64,000 nt of DNA from Exilibacterium tricleocarpae (GTDB lineage: Bacteria > Pseudomonadota > Gammaproteobacteria > Pseudomonadales > Cellvibrionaceae): contig NZ_ML660088.1 in assembly GCF_007004655.1 (NCBI RefSeq), positions 202,840 to 266,839 of the forward strand. The letters are read 5' to 3'. Position numbers and translations under genes: made by a program. Within the stretch, counting starts at the first letter, position 1. Each line of letters opens with the position of its first letter. This document shows, in pieces, positions 57,638 to 64,000 of the stretch. The notes below the pieces were generated by a model. The model had not been told where the DNA came from. It ran no database searches and saw only the letters and a program-made list of their open reading frames with translations.

Positions 57638-57967
57638 CTAACGCCCACCACCGAGAATACGATCAATACTCTCCAGCCTTTTGATCAGAACCCGGGAGTT
57701 TAATCCCATACCATTGAAATACTCCTGCGCCATCGGGGCAATGCCGCACTTGCGTGGCAAATCGAGTTCTTCATCTACCAACACATACATACGCGGCAGG
57801 AAAATAAACTGTAACCACTGCACAAACGTCAGGGTATCGATACAAAACGGCTGCACGCTGCTGAGTGCCTCGGCAGACGGCGGCTCGTCCTGCCACAACA
57901 TAAGCTCGCGCAGTTCCTTTTCGATGTCCATCAGCACCGCGGCGATTTGCAGATGTCTATCACTCAT
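57638..57967 (-). CDS. yqcC: YqcC family protein
   Basis: 109 residues. Matches the YqcC/DUF446 pattern: WQDEPPSAEALSSVQPFCIDTL, FVQWLQFIFLPRM, FNGMGLNSRVLIKRLESIDRIL. Small helical cytosolic protein of unknown function, often near truC. Alone here, on the same strand as its neighbours. Confidence 0.88.
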   Translation of the reverse strand: MSDRHLQIAAVLMDIEKELRELMLWQDEPPSAEALSSVQPFCIDTLTFVQWLQFIFLPRMYVLVDEELDLPRKCGIAPMAQEYFNGMGLNSRVLIKRLESIDRILGGGR

Positions 57968-58131
57968 GGCTCGCTCCCGGTTGGCGTCGAGTGCCGGCTT
58001 TTACCCTCGGCATTTGACGCCAGCCTTTGATTCTAACCTTCAGTTCTGATTTCTAACCGCAAGCTTCCAACCTCAGCTTTTTATCAAAGCTGTAAGCCGG
58101 GCCTATAAACCACAGTCATAAACCCGGCCCC

Positions 58132-60255
58132 TCAACCAAAATCCCGCTGGAACGGCGGCAGTGAGTTGAGAATGGCTTTGCCATAGCGGCGCGTCAACAA
58201 GCGCTTATCGAGTAAACTGATGGTCCCGGTATCGGCCTCGGTGCGCAACAGGCGGCCGCTGGCCTGGATCATTTTCAGCGCCGCATCGGGCACGGTGATT
58301 TCCATAAACGCATTGCCGCCGCGAGACTCCACCCATTCGGACAGGGCCGCCTCCACCGGGTCGTCGGGCACGGCGAAGGGAATCTTTGCCATCACCACAT
58401 GGCGGCAGTAGGCACCGGGTAAATCCAAACCCTCGGCAAAACTCGCCAGGCCGAACAGCACACTGCCCTCCCCTTCATCGATGCGCTGCCGGTGCGCATT
58501 CAGGGTTTCCTGCTTGGAGCGCTCGCCCTGCAGGAGAATTTTCTCCTGCCACGCCGGCGCCAGCCCGTCGTACACATCGAGCATCTGCCGGCGCGAGGCA
58601 AACAGCACCAGGCTGCCCTGCTTCGCGTCGAGAATCTCCGGCAACAGCGTCACCAGTGACCGCGTGTGGGCGGCGGCATCGCCGGCATCCACCGCCGCCG
58701 CGGGAATGCGCACCACCGCTTTGCTGTAGTCGAAGGGACTGGGCACCACCTGGTACACACTGTCGGGCGGCGTCCCGGCGCGCATCTGGTAACGGTCGAA
58801 TTTGCCGAGAGCGGTGAGAGTGGCGGAGGTCACCACAGCACTGCAGCAGTGACGCCAGAGGCTTTGCTCCAGCGTATTCGCGGCCAGTATAGGACTGGAG
58901 CAGACTTCAAAGTCCAGCGGCCCGGTCTGGTCCACCAGGGTCACCCAACGCGCCTTGGGCGGACCCCGATCGCCGTCCGGCGTGGCATAACTGACCCAGA
59001 GTGCGCGGTTGGCCTCAGCCCGGGCCAGCCAGGTGCCGATCACCGGATACCAGTTTTCCATATCGGCCCGGGGCACGCCGCAGTGGCGGTCTTCTATGGC
59101 CTCGTCCAGCTCCGCGGTGATCTTGCCGTACAGATCGGCGAGACGATCAAAACACTGTGCCAGTTCCTGCGCCAGGGCCTTTAGCCCGGACGGCACCAGC
59201 CCTCGCTCAAACCGGTAGCGTTGCGGCGGCTCCGCTTCACCGCCGGCATCCATCAGGGTTTCGACCAGCGGAAACGCCAGTTCGATGCGCTGTTTCACCG
59301 CGCCGATGGCGGCGGGCAACTGTTCGGTGTAGTGGTCGATATTGCCGGCACCACTCAACTGGCCGGACAGCGACGGCAGGGCTTTATTACACTGATCCAA
59401 CCATTTGTTGGTGGCCAGCAAGCGGCTGTGATGGGCAAAATGATTCAGCGCCTTGGCCGGCAGGTGGTGGCCTTCGTCGAAAATATAAATGGTATCGGCG
59501 GGGGCGGGCAGAATGGCGCCGCCGCCCAGCGCCAGGTCGGCCAGCACCAGATCGTGGTTGGTCACCACGCAATCCACCGCGCCGAGATTGTCGCGGGACT
59601 TAAAAAAGCTGCAAGAAGAGACATTGGAACAGCGCCGGCCGGTGCACTGGCGGTGATCGGTGGTCACACGGCTCCAGGCCTCATTGTCGATGGCATCGGG
59701 CCAGTTGTCGCGGTCGCCGTCCCAACGGTTGGCCGCCAGTGCCTCCACCATGGTGTTGTAGATTTTTATGGATGTCTCACCCACCTGCGGCAGTTCGTCC
59801 TCGTAGAGCGGTCGGGTGGGATTCTGGGCGCTCTCGTGTTCCATCAGCAGCCGGTCGAGCTTCGACAGGCACAGGTAACGACCGCGCCCCTTGGCAAGCG
59901 CAAAGCTGAACTGCAGGCCGCTGTGCTCGCGCAGCTCCGGCAAATCCTTGTTGACGATCTGCTCTTGCAACGCCACGGTGGCCGTGGAAATCACCAGTTT
60001 CTTGCCCAGTGCCCGGGCTATGGGCAGGGCGGCAATCAGATAGGCCACGGTCTTACCGGTGCCGGTACCCGCCTCCACCACGCAGACATGCCCGTCGCTG
60101 AGTCGGGCGCCGTCATCCCCCAGGGTCAGGCCGCCAAGGGTTTTGGCCACCTCGGCAATCATCAGTTTCTGGCCTAAACGGGGCTTGAGCCCGCGGCTGT
60201 CGAGAAACTGGCTGTAGGCCTGTTGAATGGTCTGCTTGAGGTCGTCGGTGAGCAT
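58132..60255 (-). CDS. dinG: DinG-family ATP-dependent DNA helicase
   Basis: Superfamily 2, XPD-like 5'-3' helicase. About 707 residues from ATG 60255 (MLTDDLKQTIQQAY). Walker A is AGTGTGKTVAYL, motif II reads FDEGHH, and the iron-sulfur Cys cluster is visible (HRQCTGRRCSNVSSCSFF). C-terminal motifs: GSVLFGLASFAEGLD and QASGRLLRTEADTG. Repairs or unwinds D-loops, R-loops and replication conflicts in known members. An upstream start at 60321 is possible. Confidence 0.93.
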   Translation of the reverse strand: MLTDDLKQTIQQAYSQFLDSRGLKPRLGQKLMIAEVAKTLGGLTLGDDGARLSDGHVCVVEAGTGTGKTVAYLIAALPIARALGKKLVISTATVALQEQIVNKDLPELREHSGLQFSFALAKGRGRYLCLSKLDRLLMEHESAQNPTRPLYEDELPQVGETSIKIYNTMVEALAANRWDGDRDNWPDAIDNEAWSRVTTDHRQCTGRRCSNVSSCSFFKSRDNLGAVDCVVTNHDLVLADLALGGGAILPAPADTIYIFDEGHHLPAKALNHFAHHSRLLATNKWLDQCNKALPSLSGQLSGAGNIDHYTEQLPAAIGAVKQRIELAFPLVETLMDAGGEAEPPQRYRFERGLVPSGLKALAQELAQCFDRLADLYGKITAELDEAIEDRHCGVPRADMENWYPVIGTWLARAEANRALWVSYATPDGDRGPPKARWVTLVDQTGPLDFEVCSSPILAANTLEQSLWRHCCSAVVTSATLTALGKFDRYQMRAGTPPDSVYQVVPSPFDYSKAVVRIPAAAVDAGDAAAHTRSLVTLLPEILDAKQGSLVLFASRRQMLDVYDGLAPAWQEKILLQGERSKQETLNAHRQRIDEGEGSVLFGLASFAEGLDLPGAYCRHVVMAKIPFAVPDDPVEAALSEWVESRGGNAFMEITVPDAALKMIQASGRLLRTEADTGTISLLDKRLLTRRYGKAILNSLPPFQRDFG

Positions 60256-60339
60256 CGAGAATCCGCTGGGGAAAAGCCGCAATTCTAGCGGGATTCGGCC
60301 GCAAGTGCAGCTCTGTCGCAAGCGGATTTACGAGCCTTG

Positions 60340-60642
60340 ATGGCACTCGCTTCAGGGGTCTATCTTTGGTGGAGCTTAAACGTAGGCGTGCCAATTGACC
60401 GGTCTGCCCCTGGAGGGGGCTTTCAGAAACACGTCGTGAACCCGTCCCTGGGGACTTCCCGACAGCATCCCTGCTGTCGAGAGTTTCTGAAAGCCCCCTC
60501 CAGAGGCAGACCTACCCTCAGTATTCTTAATCAAGACCAATAGAACCGGGGCAGTGATTAGTAAATTGGCGCAGAACCCTCTAAGCAACACTACCAAAAG
60601 TAGGCGCTCTAAGCGCAAGCAGGCACCTGAGACGAGTGCCAT
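60340..60642. repeat. Palindromic element, family B, copy 2 (with outer inverted ends)
   Basis: 303 bases. Outer imperfect inverted ends: atggcactcgcttcagg (60340-60356) and the complement of its last bases, cctgagacgagtgccat (60626-60642). The core (about 60391-60520) nearly repeats copy 1, including gtgccaattgaccggtctgc, ggggctttcagaaacac, gacagcatccctgctgtc and the matching arm tttctgaaagcccc. It lies between dinG and the receptor gene, with its end three bases from the receptor stop codon. No coding frame. Non-autonomous repeat. Confidence 0.8.
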
Positions 60643-60645
60643 TAT

Positions 60646-62643
60646 TTACAGCCCCTGAAATGAAAAGTTGATGCCCACGGCGACAAAAAACGGAATACCC
60701 TCCTCGTCGTCGGCCAGTACCGTGCCGGCACCACGTAGCGGGTATCGGCGCCGGGCCGCGTTTTCCCGATCGACCACATTGAGTATATCCACGTAATAGA
60801 GCACCTCGCCGAAACCGTATTGCGAGGTTTTCTCAACGCGAATATCGAGTCTGCTGTAGTCGCCCAGCCTCTCGCTGAAAGGCTCCCCAAACAGCGGCAG
60901 CGGTGCGCCGGTGTCCGGATCCGCCGTCATACCGGCCAGCGGCGTAAACGGATCGCCGCTCTGGAAACGGTATTTGGCGCCGAGCTTCCAGCCGTGGTCG
61001 AAGGCATAGGTGGCGGCAACGGTGGCGCTGACCGGCGGCGCGAATCGATTGTCAACCTCCAGACCCCGGCTCCGATCCGACACCGAGCCGTCGCTGAACG
61101 ACAGTGCCGCCCAGCCGTAAAAGCGCGAGCCAATCGGTCTGGCCAGGAGTATATCAAGGCCGTAAGTTTCACCTTCAAACGCGCGCTGTAAGCCCGTGCC
61201 AATCAATTCGGTGCGCTCGAAATCTTTGAACCAGATTTCCGTCTGCAGGCGCCAGCCGTCGGCCCGGTCCCAGCGCTGTCCGATCAAAGCCTGAGTAGAG
61301 CGCTCACTTTGCTGCCGGTCAGCAAGTAAATTGAGAATCAACAATTCCTGCGGCTGTGGCGCCACATGGTGTTGCCCGGCCCGCGCGTAGAGTTCCCATT
61401 GATGGGTGGCGCGGTAGAAAACGTCGGCTCTCGGTTCAATAAAACGCTGGTCCAGAAAGTGGTCCTCGGCGGCGTGTAAACCCAGCCCCAGGTGCAGCCG
61501 ATCGCTGATGGCAATACGGTCACCGGCATAGAGCTCAGTGTTTCGCAAGGTGGCATCGAAACGCGCCGGGACGGCGGCGAAGACGCCACCGCAGTTTTGC
61601 TCCAGGCGATCGCAGAGCGGAACCGAGCCGCGAAAATCGAGACGGTTATCCCCTCGAGCCAGGTTGACACCGGCGGCCAGTTGATGGCGCCCGGCGGTGT
61701 GAGACAGCTCGCTGCGCAGGGCGAGGACCTGCGCCTGCCGCCGGATAAAACTGCCGTTGACCTGGCGCCGGTGTGTATCGATATCGGAGTGGGACAGGGT
61801 AACGGCAAGCTCGGTGTGCTCAGACAGCTGCGAACGAAAACCCACTGCCCGGGCGTCCAGTTGCCGGGTTTCCTCTTCGCCCAGCACAGCAGACAAGTTC
61901 GACTCCCTGGCCACCTCCTCAGTGCGATCCCAAGCGCCGAGCGCCGTCAGCGTCAGGGCCGTGTGATTGCCGCGCCAGATAAGGCGACCGCTGTAGTCGT
62001 CGCTCCTCGGCATGCGAAACACAAGGGCATCGTTGCCCCGCTCGAATTCCTCGAGAAACAGATGCGCCAGGTTGCGCCGGTAGCTGCCGTAGACGGCAAC
62101 GCTGTCCGTTACCGGGGTCTCCAGCAACAGGCCTGATTTCAACTGGCCCAGGTCGAGCTTGAGATGGCGCTCGGACGCGCTCGGATCGCGCAGCCCGATA
62201 TCGATAACCCCGCCGGTGACATTGCCGTAGCGCGGCGCAAAGGCCGCAGCGTGCAGGTCGAACGTGCGAATGACATTCGGGCTGACAATCGAGTCGCTGA
62301 GTTCGTGAAACAGGTTCTCGACCGGAATACCGTCGATCAGAAACAGGTTGTCTGCCGGTCCACTGCCGCGCACCACCGGCGCATCGAGGTCGCCGCCGCC
62401 AAAAGTGATGCCGGGCAGCGCCAGCAGCGCTTTCAGCGGATCGTTGACATCGCCGGGCGTCGCCAGCAGGGACGCCGCGTCGGGGGCCATCAGCGAAGCA
62501 TCCGCAGTGGTCTCGACCGCGGTGACAATGATTTCCTCAAGCTGTGGTGCCGTCGCCCCGGCGGCCACCGGCAGACTGCCACCACTCAGAGACAAAAGCA
62601 GTCCGGCGCAGCTCAGCGCCGTGCGGCGGCTGTTCTGGTTCAT
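60646..62643 (-). CDS. TonB-dependent outer-membrane receptor
   Basis: 665 residues. Signal peptide (ending PVAAGA), TonB-box-like LEEIIVTAVE, plug domain (VNDPLKALLALPGITFGGG, APVVRGSGPADNLFLIDGIPV) and about 22 beta strands; the final Phe motif is FSFQGL. Ligand unknown; no heme or siderophore genes beside it. Its length and short plug are like receptors for small nutrients. The xre/DUF2975 pair follows upstream on the same strand but is likely separate. Confidence 0.92.
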   Translation of the reverse strand: MNQNSRRTALSCAGLLLSLSGGSLPVAAGATAPQLEEIIVTAVETTADASLMAPDAASLLATPGDVNDPLKALLALPGITFGGGDLDAPVVRGSGPADNLFLIDGIPVENLFHELSDSIVSPNVIRTFDLHAAAFAPRYGNVTGGVIDIGLRDPSASERHLKLDLGQLKSGLLLETPVTDSVAVYGSYRRNLAHLFLEEFERGNDALVFRMPRSDDYSGRLIWRGNHTALTLTALGAWDRTEEVARESNLSAVLGEEETRQLDARAVGFRSQLSEHTELAVTLSHSDIDTHRRQVNGSFIRRQAQVLALRSELSHTAGRHQLAAGVNLARGDNRLDFRGSVPLCDRLEQNCGGVFAAVPARFDATLRNTELYAGDRIAISDRLHLGLGLHAAEDHFLDQRFIEPRADVFYRATHQWELYARAGQHHVAPQPQELLILNLLADRQQSERSTQALIGQRWDRADGWRLQTEIWFKDFERTELIGTGLQRAFEGETYGLDILLARPIGSRFYGWAALSFSDGSVSDRSRGLEVDNRFAPPVSATVAATYAFDHGWKLGAKYRFQSGDPFTPLAGMTADPDTGAPLPLFGEPFSERLGDYSRLDIRVEKTSQYGFGEVLYYVDILNVVDRENAARRRYPLRGAGTVLADDEEGIPFFVAVGINFSFQGL

Positions 62644-62686
62644 ACTGTGATTCCTGTTTGGATGCTAAGCCGGCGGCGCTGCGGAT

Positions 62687-62908
62687 TCAGTCTTCATCGG
62701 GTGTATCCTGAACAAACTCGAGGATATCGCCCGGCTGGCACTCAAGCACCTGGCAAATCTTGGCCAGGGTTGCAAAACGCACCCCCTTCACCTTGTTGGT
62801 TTTAATGGTCGACAGCGCCTGCTCGGTCAACCCGATCGCCGCCGCCAGTTCTTTCAGCCGCATTTTGCGCTTGGCGAGCATCACATCGAGATTGACAACA
62901 ATCTTCAC
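62687..62908 (-). CDS. Xre-family helix-turn-helix regulator
   Basis: 73 residues, Cro/C1-type. Helix-turn-helix ELAAAIGLTEQALSTIKTNK, followed by the family's small C-terminal part (CQVLECQPGDILEFVQ). It sits 15 bases downstream of a DUF2975 membrane protein gene, a common two-gene module that probably autoregulates from the palindrome at 63482. Confidence 0.93.
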   Translation of the reverse strand: MKIVVNLDVMLAKRKMRLKELAAAIGLTEQALSTIKTNKVKGVRFATLAKICQVLECQPGDILEFVQDTPDED

Positions 62909-62923
62909 AGGCTCTCCGAGCGC

Positions 62924-63454
62924 CTACAAAAACGCGGCGTTTTCATCTTTTGCCTGCTTGCCCTCCGCAAAGACATGGGCGACGAACACCAACAACAGCC
63001 CCATAAAGAGAGCCTGTAATTCCTCACTGCCAAGGCGAATATCGAGGGTTCCTTGATGGGTTGGGTCACTCAACGAAAAGATGACAATCCAGCCCGTGCG
63101 CTGAACAATGCCGATAAATACCATCGCCAGAGTGACCCAGGCAAAACGTCGAAAACCGTTGACGGCGCGCGCCGACAGCGATCTGCCGGCCACCGCCTCC
63201 TGAAACGTCTGACGCAACCCCAACAGGCCGTAAGCCTGCACTACAGCCCCGAGCAGAGCCAGCGCAAACCCCGCCAGCCGTGCGCCGACACCGAGATGGG
63301 TGAGGTCGAAGGCATAGCCGAGGTTACCGGCGGCAAATGGCGCCAGTTTTGTCCAGAACAGCCAGATTGCCGCCGCTGACAACGGCAGGGCAATGGCCGC
63401 CAGGAGCGTTATTAAAGCGAGAAATTCGGCTAGACGATAACGAGCGACAGGCAT
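62924..63454 (-). CDS. DUF2975 membrane protein
   Basis: 176 residues with four hydrophobic segments (about 8-32, 48-72, 98-118, 147-165). Typical DUF2975 spacing with IDIRLGSEELQALFMGLLLVFVAHVFAEG at its end. Ribosome site aagg 9 bases upstream. First gene of the DUF2975-xre operon. The function of the family is unknown; it may sense or dampen the membrane signal for the regulator. Confidence 0.9.
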   Translation of the reverse strand: MPVARYRLAEFLALITLLAAIALPLSAAAIWLFWTKLAPFAAGNLGYAFDLTHLGVGARLAGFALALLGAVVQAYGLLGLRQTFQEAVAGRSLSARAVNGFRRFAWVTLAMVFIGIVQRTGWIVIFSLSDPTHQGTLDIRLGSEELQALFMGLLLVFVAHVFAEGKQAKDENAAFL

Positions 63455-63481
63455 AGACTTAACCTTGGTTTTACTTTTAAA

Positions 63482-63502
63482 AATTAAAGTAACACTTTAA
63501 TT
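63482..63502. promoter_or_regulatory. Perfect palindrome upstream of DUF2975-xre
   Basis: aattaaagt (63482-63490), spacer aac, actttaatt (63494-63502): a perfect nine-base inverted repeat in a very AT-rich stretch, 28 bases upstream of the DUF2975 start. Best candidate operator for the Xre regulator's own operon; it would overlap a promoter. Confidence 0.65.
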
Positions 63503-63716
63503 ATTTAAACTCAAGAGTTAATTTTCTTGAAGCACTTTAGATCGCACCCAGCGCTGCACCGCCGCCATCAGCGAAGGCGGTACCCTAGTCGGGTGGTGCA
63601 GTGGATGGCGCCGGGCGTAAACACCACAAGCAAGCCTTGATTAAAAAAGTGCCGGACGAACGAACGGTTTTTTGACGAAGCAGTGCCAGCCGCGAAGGAT
63701 CATTCAGAACCCTCAC

Positions 63717-63807
63717 GGGACGCCTGCAACTTTGCTACTTGAGAGCACATTGCCGGGCTGGCACAACGCGGCAAATTTTAAGTAAGTTGCTAAATTGCAG
63801 GCGTCCC
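63717..63807. repeat. Palindromic element, family C
   Basis: Arms gggacgcctgcaac... at 63717-63740 and ...gttgctaaattgcaggcgtccc at 63780-63807, imperfect but long. The downstream part to about 63895 (ccccgtccctggttggg; gggatgtcgaagccccc) has short words like those of family B, suggesting relationship or a composite. An 83-codon minus-strand frame covers it and is an artefact. Rest of 63455-64000 holds no gene. Confidence 0.6.
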
Positions 63808-64000
63808 TCAAGACTGGGGGGAGGGCCATCCGGCACCACCCCGTCCCTGGTTGGGCAGATGCTGCAAGCTGGGATGTCGAAGCCCCCAAATAGTAGTGGC
63901 GCGGTGTAGGATCAACGCGCCCAGAGTTTACACTCCCTGTTACGGTTTTCTCGATACGAAACAAAATATGCAGGAGGTAAGGCCCGGCGAAGCACCAGGC

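Noticed and set aside
63713-63964. 83-codon frame near the right end
   Set aside because: Lies across an inverted repeat and has no ribosome site or family likeness.

Overview
The window looks like a chromosomal segment of a GC-rich, Gram-negative gammaproteobacterium. Evidence: the conserved ftsB-ispD-ispF-truD-pcm-nlpD-rpoS block, tilS-pyrG-kdsA-eno upstream of it, greB, many lipoproteins with clear lipoboxes, a TonB-dependent receptor, and a DUF6316-type small protein. The gene mix (marine-type oxidative metabolism, two-protein DUF2975/Xre module, many envelope proteins of unknown function) would fit the Cellvibrionales/Pseudomonadales side of the class. That placement is inference. No rRNA, tRNA, CRISPR array, phage or transposase gene was seen.

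Layout. 140-12384 (minus strand) is housekeeping: tilS, pyrG, kdsA, eno, ftsB, ispD, ispF, truD, pcm, a DUF368 membrane protein, nlpD, rpoS. The usual surE between truD and pcm is missing. 12772-15233 carries an S9 peptidase and greB. 15680-18879 holds two related exported proteins of unknown function. 18941-24674 is metabolic and regulatory (SDR, acyl-CoA dehydrogenase, aminotransferase, Lrp-type regulator, shikimate-kinase-like protein, TPR protein). 24963-27460 is an ECF sigma factor module with membrane and exported partners. 27627-30708 holds purU, a fatty acid desaturase and ilvE. A 1-kb gene-free stretch follows.

31727-44908 is the most striking region: a run of ten plus-strand genes that together look like an envelope machine powered by the ion gradient. 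It has a MotA/TolQ/ExbB-type channel protein and two adjacent, paralogous membrane-anchored VWA proteins. Their N-terminal anchors (a short basic tail, then FLD immediately before a single membrane helix) resemble those of ExbD/TolR/MotB. The other genes encode a PEGA-repeat protein ending in a cysteine-less formylglycine-enzyme-like domain, an actin/Hsp70-like protein, a TPR membrane protein, a TPR protein with a TonB-C-like end, and several lipoproteins, one with a long serine tract. No peptidoglycan-binding OmpA domain is present, so VWA domains may take that place. A further lipoprotein and an M48 metalloprotease lipoprotein follow.

47596-63454 returns to mixed genes: a dienoyl-CoA-reductase-like SDR, DUF808, map, an enoyl-CoA hydratase, argS, small envelope proteins, yqcC, a DinG-family helicase, a TonB-dependent receptor, and an xre/DUF2975 pair with a perfect palindrome upstream. 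Scattered in intergenic spaces are at least two families of imperfect palindromic elements of about 140-310 bp (family A: three copies; family B: two copies), a third palindrome near the right end, and a five-copy 17-bp tandem repeat. These look like non-autonomous mobile repeats.
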